The translations under genes and the position numbers were made by a program. A stretch of DNA of 64,000 nucleotides, taken from Spirochaetia bacterium (GTDB lineage: Bacteria > Spirochaetota > Spirochaetia > Sphaerochaetales > Sphaerochaetaceae). Shown here in pieces: positions 42,808-51,957 of this stretch (the first letter of the stretch is position 1; each line of letters opens with the position of its first letter). The notes under the pieces were generated by a model, which had not been told where the DNA came from, did not search any database, and worked only from the letters and a program-made list of their open reading frames with translations. Where the stretch lies: contig JAKVOU010000001.1 in assembly GCA_022482625.1 (NCBI GenBank), forward strand, positions 1-64,000, in the 5' to 3' direction.

Positions 42808-43935
42808 ATGATGGGTAGAAATTTTTCCCAAGTCAAACGGATAGTCGTCAAGGTCGGAACAAATTTACTGTCAGGGCCTGAAGGCATAGATGAAACACGG
42901 ATTGAAGACATTGTCAGGCAGATCATGGAACTGGAAAAATCAGGTTATCAAATCCTGTTGGTTTCCAGTGGCGCCATCGGAATGGGAGCGAAAGAAATAG
43001 GGCTCTCACATTCCATCAGCCAAGTTGCAATGCGGCAGGCCTGTGCCTCAATCGGACAGCCGATTCTCATGCATGCCTATCGCAGGGCCTTCAAGAAATT
43101 CGGTGGTATCTGTTCCCAGGTACTTCTGACGCGTAAGGAACTTGATAACAGGACTACCTACAATAACCTGAGAAACAGCGTATTTACGTTGCTTGATCTT
43201 GGGGTAATTCCCATTTTCAATGAGAATGATGTCGTCAGTACTTCTGAAATAGGTTCGGCTTTTGGGGACAATGACAGGATGAGTGCCTTCGTAGCCAGTA
43301 AGATTGATGCCCAGTTGTTGGTTATCCTGACGGATGTCGATGGACTGTATGATGAAAATCCGAAGCTGACAGACGCGAAATTGCTTAAGGAGATAGATCA
43401 GGTTACCGATAAGGTGTTTTCCTATGCAGGTGGGGCCGGTTCTGCATTTGCTACCGGTGGCATGCGTACCAAATTGCTTGCCGCCAGGATTGCAAGCGTA
43501 GCCGGTTGTCAAAGTCTTATTGCTTCCGGTTATGAGAAGGATATCTTGCCCCGGCTTCTGGCTGGGGAAGAGATCGGAACCTGTATCCATGCCGTGGAGA
43601 AATTGAAACAGCGCCAGCGATGGATACTCAACAACAACCATAGCGGTGCCATTACCGTGGATGCAGGAGCAAAGGATGCACTGGTAAACCACAACAGCCT
43701 GCTTCCCAAGGGTATAATTGCAGTTGAAGGGGTTTTCAATGCCGGTGATGTGGTGGAAATCAGGGATGAAGGTGGTGTTGCCTTTGCAAAGGCAGTGCCG
43801 TATTATGATAGTACGGATATTGCCGCGATAAGCGGACATAGGAGTGATGAAATTTCCAAGTTGCTGGGACCAGGCAACAAGGATGTAGTCTTCCGTCCTG
43901 AGGATATGGTGTTTTTACATGAGTCAGATGAGTAA
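42808..43935 (+). CDS. proB: Glutamate 5-kinase with PUA domain
   Basis: 375 residues. An amino-acid-kinase domain (KRIVVKVGTNLL, LVSSGAIGMG, NENDVVST, LTDVDGLYDENP, GTGGM-like FATGGMRTKL) phosphorylates glutamate. A C-terminal PUA domain (GAITVDAGAKDAL.., GDVVEIRD) is the usual form in proline-regulated enzymes. It starts one base after proA. Its 3' end overlaps the next gene by 17 bp. Confidence 0.94.
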   Translation: MMGRNFSQVKRIVVKVGTNLLSGPEGIDETRIEDIVRQIMELEKSGYQILLVSSGAIGMGAKEIGLSHSISQVAMRQACASIGQPILMHAYRRAFKKFGGICSQVLLTRKELDNRTTYNNLRNSVFTLLDLGVIPIFNENDVVSTSEIGSAFGDNDRMSAFVASKIDAQLLVILTDVDGLYDENPKLTDAKLLKEIDQVTDKVFSYAGGAGSAFATGGMRTKLLAARIASVAGCQSLIASGYEKDILPRLLAGEEIGTCIHAVEKLKQRQRWILNNNHSGAITVDAGAKDALVNHNSLLPKGIIAVEGVFNAGDVVEIRDEGGVAFAKAVPYYDSTDIAAISGHRSDEISKLLGPGNKDVVFRPEDMVFLHESDE

Positions 43936-44878
43936 ATACAGGATATATCACAGAAAGCAGGATGTGGGAAAGAAGATTGAGCAGCTTCACCGCAGTGAAC
44001 AGCTGGCAATCGGCATCATTGATGTAGGGACGCTTGAGCAACTCAAGACGACACTCAGCAGATACATTTCTGAAATGAACTGTTGCCTGCATGCAATCAT
44101 CAGCAGTGAGAGAGGAGATATCGCTACCTTGCTTGATGAGTTTCCAGATGTGACGTTCATTGTCTTCAATGGCCTTGGTTATCTTGGTGAGTTGATCAAT
44201 GCTGTGGCTGACGAATGTTTTACGACCTATTTCATGATCGTCAGGACCGACATGGAGCTCGTACGTTTTGACGGTGCCTATATCCTGTCGCTTTTCAATG
44301 ATGAGCGGGCGCCTGGCATCATCGTTCCTGCCATCGCAAACAGCAATAAGGAAATAATTCCTTCCATGAGGTCTCCTCGTCTTACAGGCAATCTCATTGA
44401 TCCTGATTCGTATTTTCCTGTCATGTCCGATACCGGTATGTACCAGAGCCTGTATCCGTTCAAGGGCATCGGTTTCTATGACAGGGCATTGTTCCAGCGT
44501 CTGCGAGGCTTTGATTTTTCGATTCCCAGTGAGTATTGGCAATGTCTTGACCTTGGATTACGTTGCAACCAATTTGGAAATACAATCGGCTGTACCAGCA
44601 GTTTCATCATGAGTTTTCCTGATCGCCTGTCAATAATCGAAGACCGTAGTCCCGTTGAAGGTATGAACAAGGTGCATACAAGGGCCTTGGGTGTGGAAAC
44701 GATCAACGGAAAGAATTTTGCCCATAAGTTCAGAGGACATTTCGACCGTAAGACATTCAATGAAGAAGTGAAAAAGAGGACGATGTTCCTCATCAAGAAA
44801 GATTGGCATACCCTCTGCGCTACATGGCAATATCCTAAAGAGGATAAGACAGAAGACAGCGGGAAGGATGCCCAGTGA
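43919..44878 (+). CDS. Glycosyltransferase-like protein of unknown function
   Basis: 319 residues, not recognised with certainty. The layout SERGDIATLLDEFPDVTFIVFNGLGYLGELINAVADECFTTYFMIVRTDMEL resembles the nucleotide-sugar domain of family 2 glycosyltransferases. There a loop 'N.G.G.N' is followed by a metal-binding acidic motif, here perhaps RTDME. The rest has KGIGFYDRALFQRLRGFDFSI, like the acceptor region (GFDE) of GT2 enzymes. It overlaps proB by 17 bp and the amidase gene by 4 bp, so it is co-transcribed. The start at 43919 or 43928 is undecided. Confidence 0.5.
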   Translation: MSQMSKYRIYHRKQDVGKKIEQLHRSEQLAIGIIDVGTLEQLKTTLSRYISEMNCCLHAIISSERGDIATLLDEFPDVTFIVFNGLGYLGELINAVADECFTTYFMIVRTDMELVRFDGAYILSLFNDERAPGIIVPAIANSNKEIIPSMRSPRLTGNLIDPDSYFPVMSDTGMYQSLYPFKGIGFYDRALFQRLRGFDFSIPSEYWQCLDLGLRCNQFGNTIGCTSSFIMSFPDRLSIIEDRSPVEGMNKVHTRALGVETINGKNFAHKFRGHFDRKTFNEEVKKRTMFLIKKDWHTLCATWQYPKEDKTEDSGKDAQ

Positions 44879-45627
44879 AAAGAGTTGTTGCTTTCATTGC
44901 CGTCGGTTTGTTTTCATGTCTGTTTCTATTTTCCATGAATCCATTTTCCTATCCTGTTGAGACCGTCTTTATAGACCCTGGCCATGGAGGACAGGATTCC
45001 GGTGCAGTCCGGAATTGGGATTTCGCTCCTGGTGGAGAACTCATGGAAAAGGATGTGAACCTTGCCATATCGCTTATCCTGAAGGACTATCTGAAACAAA
45101 AAGCTCCGTCTTTGGATGTCGTGCTGACACGTAGCGATGATACCTTTCCCTCGTTGCAGGAGAGGAGCCAGCTGTGCTACCGGACTGTTCTTTCTCCCAA
45201 GACAGCTTCTTTGTTTTTGTCCATACATGCAAATGCTTCGACAAACCAATCCGCTGAGGGATTTGAAGTCTTTACGAAGCCAAAAGACAAACAGGTCCCA
45301 ATCATTGATGAAAAGACGCCGTTGCTGAATATTCCTCTGTTTGCTTCAGAGGACAACAAGACATTGAATGTACAGCAAATGGAGGAAAACCTGAAATTTG
45401 CAGGCAACATTGAATCTTCATTGGCTGCAAGCTTTCCTTCCATGGAAGACAGGGGCATCAAGGAAGATGACCTGTATGTACTCAATGCCTGCCGTACCTG
45501 TGCGGCCTTGGTAGAAGTCGGTTTCATTTCCAACAGGGAAGATGCATTGCATCTGCTTGATCCGGCTTGGCAGCATAACATGGCCCAAGCCTTGGGAGAT
45601 GCCATACTCAAATATGTACAACGATAA
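44875..45627 (+). CDS. N-acetylmuramoyl-L-alanine amidase
   Basis: 250 residues, Amidase_3 type, cleaving the bond between muramic acid and L-Ala in peptidoglycan. Zinc-site motifs are TVFIDPGHGGQDSGA, a Glu in GGELMEKDVNL, FLSIHANAS and the final catalytic LVEVGFISNREDA. An N-terminal hydrophobic segment (RVVAFIAVGLFSCLFLFS) exports it or anchors it. The start is a GTG overlapping the previous stop (GTGA), with GGAAGG upstream. Confidence 0.9.
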   Translation: MKRVVAFIAVGLFSCLFLFSMNPFSYPVETVFIDPGHGGQDSGAVRNWDFAPGGELMEKDVNLAISLILKDYLKQKAPSLDVVLTRSDDTFPSLQERSQLCYRTVLSPKTASLFLSIHANASTNQSAEGFEVFTKPKDKQVPIIDEKTPLLNIPLFASEDNKTLNVQQMEENLKFAGNIESSLAASFPSMEDRGIKEDDLYVLNACRTCAALVEVGFISNREDALHLLDPAWQHNMAQALGDAILKYVQR

Positions 45628-45632
45628 AAAAA

Positions 45633-45656
45633 GAAACTGCCCTTGCAGGCAGTTTC
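45633..45656. terminator. Bidirectional terminator between the amidase and pncB
   Basis: GAAACTGCC and GGCAGTTTC form a perfect 9-bp stem with a 6-nt loop between two convergent genes. A-rich and T-rich flanks lie on either side. Confidence 0.8.
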
Positions 45657-45682
45657 CCTTTTCCGTATATGAGTCTTGTTTG

Positions 45683-47140
45683 TCAATCCTCTCCGATTTT
45701 CATCCTTTCCTTTGCAATCAGCTCCCGTTTCAATGTCTTCAGGGCATGAGAGAGACTGACCTTGTAGATGTGCGGATTGATTTGCCGTTTGTAAGACTCG
45801 TGGAACATGGCAAGGTTTGCCTTTGCAAATTGCTGTAGCTGTGGCAATGTCTTTTCCTGTGCAATGCGTTTTCCCTCCTTTTATCTTGAGAGATAGCAGG
45901 GGAACGCAGGAATTATACATTGGCCCTTTCATCCTGAAGAAATCTGTATCGGAAAAGGGGTGATAGAACGTATATTCCTTGCCAGTTTCTACTTTTTCAT
46001 CTTCAAGGGTAATAAGGTCTGCCAAAGCGGTGTGCTTCTTGTCATAGAATCTCCAGACCTGCTTGATCCCAGGATTGGTCGTTTTTCCAAAACTGTTGGA
46101 AAGTTTCATGGTGGGGATATATGGCTTGTCTGCTTCCGGTTGTTTTGCGCAGAGTTTGTAGACACCGTTGAGTGAGCTTTGGAACCCTCCCGTGACAAGA
46201 TGCGTGCCGATGCCCCATGAGTCGATAGGTACTTCGTCCTGCATCAATGTCTGGATGATTTCTTCCGTCATATCATTGGATACACAGATCTTGGCATCAG
46301 GCAGTCCTGCGTCATCAAGCTTTTTTCTGATCATCTTGGGCAAGTAAGACATATCGCCGCTATCAATCCTCACACCTATGCTCGGAAGTCCCTTGGCTTT
46401 CTGTTCAAGGCCGACGATGATTGCATTGTCAATTCCGGAACCTAGTGTATCGTAGGTATCAATCAACAGGATGGCGTTATCAGGATACAGTTTCGCAAAT
46501 GCCCTGAATGATTCCAGTTCGGAATCGAAACCCATTACCCATGAGTGTGCCATGGTGCCTGCAACGGGGAATGCCATATTTCTTGCCTGCCAAGGTGTTG
46601 CTGGTGCTCCGTGTGCCTCCGATGAACGAAGCTCTGGAAGCCGACAGTGCACCATCATCACCTTGTGCCCTTCTTAGCCCGAATTCCATGATCAAGCCAT
46701 CCTTGCTGGCGTTTACCATGCGGGAAGCCTTTGTGGCAATGAGTGTCTGGAAATTCAGCGTATTGAGCAACATCCCTTCAATCAGTTGGGCCTCGATCAA
46801 AGAAGTATGGACTCTGACCAGCGGTTCTCCTGCAAAGACGACCTGTCCTTCGTCAACGGAATAGATGTCTCCGGAAAACCGATAGGAGGACAGATATGAA
46901 AGGAACTCAGGCGTAAATTTTCCCAAGGACCTGAGGTAGGCGATATCATCGTCACTGAAACTGAAACCTTCAAGTTTTGCAATCAGTTCCTCCAATCCCT
47001 GTGAACAGTGCATAGCCACCGTTGAAGGGGTTGGTCCGATAGAACATGTCAAATACGACATTGGGATTATATCCAAGGGTGTAAAACCCCTGCATCATGG
47101 TCAGTTCATAGAAATCTGTAGTCAATGCGCTGATTTGCAT
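45683..47140 (-). pseudogene. pncB: Nicotinate phosphoribosyltransferase, three +1 frameshifts
   Basis: NAD salvage enzyme making nicotinate mononucleotide. The pieces in order are: ATG at 47140 with ALTTDFYELTMMQGFYTLG; GLEELIAKLEGFSF..GLRRAQGDDGALSASRASFIGGTRSTSN; VAGTMAHSWVMGF..LLIDTYDTLGSGI..GVRIDSGD; and a C-terminal PQLQQFAKANLAMFHESYKRQINPHIYKVSLS to 45683. Each join needs one base removed: near 47010 (extra A after CAGGG), near 46576 (CCCC for CCC) and near 45876 (AAAA for AAA). The reassembled length, about 485 residues, is normal. It lies 20 bp after serS. Three errors of the same sign in one gene, two in homopolymers, make a sequencing artefact a real possibility. Confidence 0.88.
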
Positions 47141-47160
47141 ACAGTCTTACCTTGCCTTTC

Positions 47161-48438
47161 CTACTCAGCCTGGATGATCTGGAAACCGGTGTAGGGTACC
47201 AAGTTTTCCGGAATCCTGATGGAACCGTCAGCTGTCTGATAGTTCTCGAATATTGCAACAAGAGCCCGTGAAAGAGCGACCGCCGTGCCGTTGAGCATGT
47301 GGACGTACTTGATGGCCCCCTCGTCATCCCTGTAACGGATCTGCAATGACCTTGACTGATAGTCCGTACAATTGCTCGTACTGGTCACTTCCCCGTATTC
47401 TCCGTTTTCACCTCGGCCTGGCATCCAAGCCTCGATGTCAAATTTCCGATAAGCCGGAGCCCCCAGGTCACCAGTGCAGGTATCTACGATCCTGTAAGGA
47501 AGCCCAAGGCCATGGAATATTTCTTCTTCAATTGAAAGCAGCTTCTGATGATAAGCATCACTTTCCTCTGGCAGACAGATGATGAACATCTCAAGCTTTG
47601 AGAACTGATGGACCCTGTACAATCCCTTTGAATACTGTCCTGCGCCTCCTGCTTCTCTCCTGAAACAGTGTGAAAGTCCTGTCATCTTTATCGGAAGGTC
47701 TTTCTTGTCTATGATGGTGTCACTATAGTAACCGCCCAATGTGATTTCTGCTGTTCCTACCAGGCAAGTTCCCGTTCCTTCTATGGTATAGATATTTGAT
47801 TCTGCTCCACGTGGATTGAAGCCGATACCTGCAAGTATTTCTTCTTTTGCCACGTCAGGAGTAATGAACGGCGTAAAGCCGTGCTTTACGACAATGTCCA
47901 TGGCATACCGCTCCAATGCCATCTGAAGCAGTACGGCCTTGTTCTTGAGATAATAGAACTTCGGACCTGCAACTTTTGTACCCTTGTCAAAGTCCAGCAG
48001 ATCGAGTTTTTCACCAAGCTGTACATGGTCAAGCGGTTTGAAATCGAACTTGGTCGGCTCTCCCACGAACTTTACAGCCAAGCTGTCCTTGTCTTCCTTG
48101 CCTACGGGTGCATCAGGATGGGCATAGTTTGGAATTCTTCGGCTTTCTGCATCAAATTCCGCACTGGTTGCGGTCAGTTCCTTTTCAATTTCCGCTATCC
48201 GGTTCTTCAGGTCCTTGCCTTCCTCAATCAGAGCCATCCTGGCCTGTTGGTCCATCTTGCCTTTCATCTTGGATGCATTTGCATTCCGCTGTGCACGCAA
48301 CTCTTCACTTTGTCGGAGCAACGTGGACCGTGCATCCTGCAATTCCATAATATGTTCCAAAGGTACATCCATGAATCTGTTCTTGATGTTCCGGGCAATC
48401 TCGTCATGCCTGGTCTTCAGTTCCTTGATGTCAATCAT
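47161..48438 (-). CDS. serS: Seryl-tRNA synthetase
   Basis: A 425-residue class II synthetase. The N-terminal arm is a long charged antiparallel coiled coil (residues about 25-100, RSEELRAQRNANASKMKGK). The catalytic motifs are visible: motif 2 FRREAGGAGQYSKGLYRVHQF and motif 3 LNGTAVALSRALVAIFENYQ, with the tRNA/Ser segment TSTSNCTDYQSRSLQIRYR. It lies between proC upstream and the pncB gene downstream on the same strand. Confidence 0.96.
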   Translation of the reverse strand: MIDIKELKTRHDEIARNIKNRFMDVPLEHIMELQDARSTLLRQSEELRAQRNANASKMKGKMDQQARMALIEEGKDLKNRIAEIEKELTATSAEFDAESRRIPNYAHPDAPVGKEDKDSLAVKFVGEPTKFDFKPLDHVQLGEKLDLLDFDKGTKVAGPKFYYLKNKAVLLQMALERYAMDIVVKHGFTPFITPDVAKEEILAGIGFNPRGAESNIYTIEGTGTCLVGTAEITLGGYYSDTIIDKKDLPIKMTGLSHCFRREAGGAGQYSKGLYRVHQFSKLEMFIICLPEESDAYHQKLLSIEEEIFHGLGLPYRIVDTCTGDLGAPAYRKFDIEAWMPGRGENGEYGEVTSTSNCTDYQSRSLQIRYRDDEGAIKYVHMLNGTAVALSRALVAIFENYQTADGSIRIPENLVPYTGFQIIQAE

Positions 48439-48511
48439 TATAGTACGTCCCTTTAATTAGTGATGATTATTCAGTCTACTTCTTTTAATCCATTGTTGCC
48501 AGTAGGAAAAG

Positions 48512-49354
48512 TTACTTTCCCTTTGCAGCATCTTCCATCTTCCTTGATTTTTCTGCCGTCTTTGCTACGGCTTCGATGACTGTCCCGTTGAGGCCCCCTT
48601 CTTCCAGAGCCTTGACTCCTTCGATGGTAGTGCCACCTGCCGAGCAGACTTTCATTTCAAGTTCCATAGGAGCCACTGTACCTTCCTTTCCAAGGGCAAG
48701 GGCAACAGCACTTTCCATGGTCGCGTAACAGATGGCATGGCTTTGAGGATAGGGGATGCCTTCCAGGCAGCCCCCTTCGGCCATGGCATGGATGAACTGA
48801 TAGATATAGGCGATACCACTTCCGCTGATGCCGATGAAAGCCGGCATAAGCCGTTCATCCAAGGGAAATGCCGAACCGAAGCTTTCAGCTATTGCCAAGG
48901 CAGTAGTCTTGTCAGCTTTTGTACAGGAAGGACCAAGACAGATTGCAGTGACACTTTTCTTTACTTTGGCCGCAATATTCGGCATGAAGCGTACGACACG
49001 TCCTGTACCCAGCCTGTCTTCCAGTATTGATAGCGGTACGCCGGCTGCTATGGAAATGAACAAGGTTTTTCCTTTGTCAGCTTTTCCCAGCCCTTCATAA
49101 AGTGTCGGAAGTACCTGAGGCTTGACACAGATCAACACGACTTGGGATTGTCCCAACAGATCCTGCAGATTGTTTGCCGGTATGACAGAACAGGCTGCAT
49201 TTGCCAAGTCAGCCGCTTTTTGACGTGTGTCTTCTCCCGTATGTGCAAGTATGCACAGACTTTTGAACAGATCGCTGTCAGCCAAGGCTGATGCAATGGC
49301 TGAGCCCATGTTGCCCAGCCCGATGATACCAATAGTAAGTTCTTTCCCTTCCAT
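48512..49354 (-). CDS. proC: Pyrroline-5-carboxylate reductase
   Basis: A 280-residue enzyme for the last step of proline synthesis. The NADPH Rossmann motif is IGIIGLGNMGSAIA, and the C-terminal dimer domain has the signature VCSAGGTTIEGVKALEEGGLNGTVIEAV. The ATG at 49354 has AGAGGA upstream; the long frame from 49519 overlaps trmL and is not real. It sits 19 bp after trmL and before serS. Confidence 0.94.
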   Translation of the reverse strand: MEGKELTIGIIGLGNMGSAIASALADSDLFKSLCILAHTGEDTRQKAADLANAACSVIPANNLQDLLGQSQVVLICVKPQVLPTLYEGLGKADKGKTLFISIAAGVPLSILEDRLGTGRVVRFMPNIAAKVKKSVTAICLGPSCTKADKTTALAIAESFGSAFPLDERLMPAFIGISGSGIAYIYQFIHAMAEGGCLEGIPYPQSHAICYATMESAVALALGKEGTVAPMELEMKVCSAGGTTIEGVKALEEGGLNGTVIEAVAKTAEKSRKMEDAAKGK

Positions 49355-49373
49355 CGTTTTTCCTCTCTGTAGT

Positions 49374-49883
49374 TCAGTCTTTCCAATGACTGTGATGTAG
49401 CTGTCCCTGTCCCTGCAGACCGATGAAATCAGTCTGCCTGAGATATTCATAGGCCGCAATGGCCACACTGTTCGAAAGATTGAGGCTTCTGAGTGCCGGA
49501 CGCATCGGTATCCTGACACAGTTTTCCTTATGTTCTACCAATACTTCTTCAGGAATACCTGCACTTTCCTTCCCGAAGACCAAGTAGGTATCGCCCTCGC
49601 TGGTATAGATGACTTTATGATAGGACTTGGGAGCCTTTGTCGTGTAGAGGAAGAGTTGTTTTTCCTGTCCGTGTATTTCCATGAACTGTGCGATATCTTT
49701 CCATTTTGTTATTTCCAGCTGGGACCAGTAGTCCAAGCCTGCCCGTTTCAGATGTTTCTCATCAAGGCTGAAGCCAATGGGATACACAAGATCCAGTTTG
49801 GCCCCTATGACTGCACAGGTCCGTGCAATGTTTCCGGTGTTCTGAGGAATTTCTGGTTCAAAAAGTACAATATGCAGTGACAT
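49374..49883 (-). CDS. trmL: tRNA (cytidine/uridine-34 2'-O)-methyltransferase
   Basis: A 169-residue SPOUT-class methyltransferase that modifies the wobble base of some leucine tRNAs. Family marks are LHIVLFEPEIPQNTGNIARTC at the N-terminus, DYW in the middle, LVFGKESAGIPEE and the knot motif IPMRPALRSLNLSNSVAIAAYE. The ATG at 49883 follows AAGGAG. It is the first gene of the trmL-proC-serS-pncB run. Confidence 0.93.
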   Translation of the reverse strand: MSLHIVLFEPEIPQNTGNIARTCAVIGAKLDLVYPIGFSLDEKHLKRAGLDYWSQLEITKWKDIAQFMEIHGQEKQLFLYTTKAPKSYHKVIYTSEGDTYLVFGKESAGIPEEVLVEHKENCVRIPMRPALRSLNLSNSVAIAAYEYLRQTDFIGLQGQGQLHHSHWKD

Positions 49884-49992
49884 GTCTTTCTCCTTGCAAA
49901 ACCTTATCATCAGAAGGCTAGCTATGCAAGGAGTTCTGTCCCGATGGTACCGAACCATTGTCAAAAGTGCTGTTTTTTTTTATAGTCGTGAT

Positions 49993-50817
49993 ATGTTTGA
50001 AATGGTAAAAGCCGTTATATTCGGTATCGTAGAAGGAATCACAGAGTGGCTTCCTATCAGCAGCACCGGTCACCTGTTGCTTTTGGACCAGTTCCTGAAG
50101 CTGCAGGTTCCACAGCATTTCATGGACCAGTTCCTGGTACTTATCCAGTTGGGAGCAGTATTTGCGGTCATTGTGCTTTACTTCGGACAGCTCAATCCGT
50201 TTTCATTGCGGAAAGATACCGAAGAAAAGAAGACGACGTGGCTATTGTGGGCCAAAGTCGTAGTTGCTACGATTCCTGCCGGTATAGCTGGCTTTTTCCT
50301 AGATGACCTGATGGACCGTTATCTCAACAAATGGCAGGTCATCGTCCTTGCATTGTTCGTCTACGGCGTTGCCTATGTGCTTGTGGAACGACATCCCGAA
50401 CGGAGGAAGACCAAGGTAGACGATGTGGATGGATTATCTTTTCCGGATGCCATAAAAATCGGTCTGTTCCAAGCCCTTGCCATTGTACCTGGTACGAGTC
50501 GTAGCGGTTCCACTATCCTGGGAGGTGTCCTGTGTGGCATTTCCCGTCCGGCAGCGGCCCGTTTTTCATTTTTTATGGCAATCCCGGTCATGTTCGGGGC
50601 GTCACTTCTCCGACTGGTCAAGCTTGGTCTGTCATATACGCCCGCTGAGGTGCTGATACTTGCCATAGGTTCTGTCGTTTCTTTCCTGGTTTCCCTTGTG
50701 GTAATCAAGAAGTTGATGGCATACGTCCGGTCCCATAGCTTTGCAGTCTTCGGCTGGTATCGTATTATCCTTTCAGTCGTCCTGACGGTTGTGTTTCTGC
50801 TTCTCCGTCAGCAGTGA
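49993..50817 (+). CDS. uppP: Undecaprenyl-diphosphatase
   Basis: A 274-residue membrane enzyme recycling the lipid carrier of cell-wall synthesis (BacA family). Motifs are VEGITEWLPISSTGHLLLLD at the N-terminus and PGTSRSGSTILGGVLCGISR in the middle, with about eight transmembrane segments. The ATG at 49993 is the normal family start; the frame extends upstream to 49882 but would overlap trmL. Its last 45 bp overlap the convergent dinB gene. Confidence 0.93.
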   Translation: MFEMVKAVIFGIVEGITEWLPISSTGHLLLLDQFLKLQVPQHFMDQFLVLIQLGAVFAVIVLYFGQLNPFSLRKDTEEKKTTWLLWAKVVVATIPAGIAGFFLDDLMDRYLNKWQVIVLALFVYGVAYVLVERHPERRKTKVDDVDGLSFPDAIKIGLFQALAIVPGTSRSGSTILGGVLCGISRPAAARFSFFMAIPVMFGASLLRLVKLGLSYTPAEVLILAIGSVVSFLVSLVVIKKLMAYVRSHSFAVFGWYRIILSVVLTVVFLLLRQQ

Positions 50818-51957
50818 GGCCTTTGTCAGGTTCAGGCCTTTCTTTGAGAGCGAGTAGGCTACCTTTTCGATTTCCCTTTTCTTTTTTTCATCTTCATCAA
50901 AGAACTCGGGTTGCATCGGTGCCGTGCCTGCATATGTCTGAAAAAGACCGACACCCAACAGTCTGATCGGATTGTGGTTCCATTTTTTGTCCATAAGATC
51001 CTGGCTCAGTCCGTATACTTGGCTTGCGTTGTAAATAGGACGGTCCGGTGTAATTTGACAGGAAAAGGTCGTAAAATTCCCATATCTGATTTTGATGCCT
51101 ATAGTTCGGGCTATCTGCTTTTCCTGCAGGGAACGGTAGATTACCTCAAGACTCATTTCCAGCAATGCATGGTCAATTTCATTTTTCTGGAAAATGTCTT
51201 CGGTAAATGTACGCTCAGTGGAAATGGAATGGGACTTTGCTTCCTGTGTATAGATACCGGGATCGATTCCCCTGCAGATTTCATAGAGGTATGTTCCCAT
51301 TGCCTTGCCGAACAGATGTTCAAGTGAAAGCTGGGTATATTCCCTCAGTACCTGATTGTCGGTGATATGATGTTTCTGCAGCAGGTCCCTTGTCGATTTT
51401 CCTATTCCCCATAGTTTCCATAGCCCTACGGCATCGACGAATGGAATTTCCATGCCGGCATCGACAATGCACAGTCCATCAGGCTTGTTATAGTCGCTTG
51501 CCATTTTTGCAATGAGCCGGGAAGGGCCGACGCCGACTGAAATGACAAGGCCTGTGTGTTCCTTTACTTTCTGCTTGAGGGCCAGGGCTGCTTCCTTCTT
51601 GTCCTTGTAAAGATAGTTGAATCCTGACATGTCCAGGAAGGCTTCGTCGATGGATATCTGTCTGATATCCGGCGTAAAGCTTTTGAACAGTTCCATTACT
51701 TCATGGCTTTTTTCACTGTATCTTTTCATCCTGCCCCGGATGACAATGGCAGAAGGACACAATCGCAAGGCTTGGACCATAGGCATCGCAGAATGTATGC
51801 CGTATCGCCTTGCCTCATAGCTGCAGGTTGAAACAACGGATCGGGGAGCCCTGGAACCGATAAGCACAGGTTTTCCTGCCAGATCCGGATTATCCAGTAT
51901 TTCCACTGATGCAAAGAACGCATCAAGGTCGACATGGAAGAAAACAGTCTCAACCAT
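50773..51957 (-). CDS. dinB: DNA polymerase IV (Y family)
   Basis: A 394-residue translesion polymerase. Catalytic motifs are FFHVDLDAFFASVE near the N-terminus and QISIDEAFLDMSGF, with the Pol IV steric segment SCSYEARRYGIHSAMP. A helix-hairpin-helix region and a little-finger domain follow. The C-terminus lacks a clear clamp-binding QxxLF motif; NLTKASLL is the nearest. The ATG at 51957 overlaps the murE-ddl stop by 8 bp, so the two are coupled. Its 3' end overlaps uppP by 45 bp in antisense. Confidence 0.93.
   Translation of the reverse strand: MVETVFFHVDLDAFFASVEILDNPDLAGKPVLIGSRAPRSVVSTCSYEARRYGIHSAMPMVQALRLCPSAIVIRGRMKRYSEKSHEVMELFKSFTPDIRQISIDEAFLDMSGFNYLYKDKKEAALALKQKVKEHTGLVISVGVGPSRLIAKMASDYNKPDGLCIVDAGMEIPFVDAVGLWKLWGIGKSTRDLLQKHHITDNQVLREYTQLSLEHLFGKAMGTYLYEICRGIDPGIYTQEAKSHSISTERTFTEDIFQKNEIDHALLEMSLEVIYRSLQEKQIARTIGIKIRYGNFTTFSCQITPDRPIYNASQVYGLSQDLMDKKWNHNPIRLLGVGLFQTYAGTAPMQPEFFDEDEKKKREIEKVAYSLSKKGLNLTKASLLTEKQKHNRQDD

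Noticed and set aside
43919-44878. Firm call as family 2 glycosyltransferase
   Set aside because: Only a general layout matches and the DxD motif is not certain, so it is described as glycosyltransferase-like.
45177-46661. A 494-codon minus-strand open frame
   Set aside because: Its first two thirds are the middle part of pncB. The rest is out of frame with pncB and then runs antisense through the amidase gene, so it is a frameshift artefact and not a fused gene.
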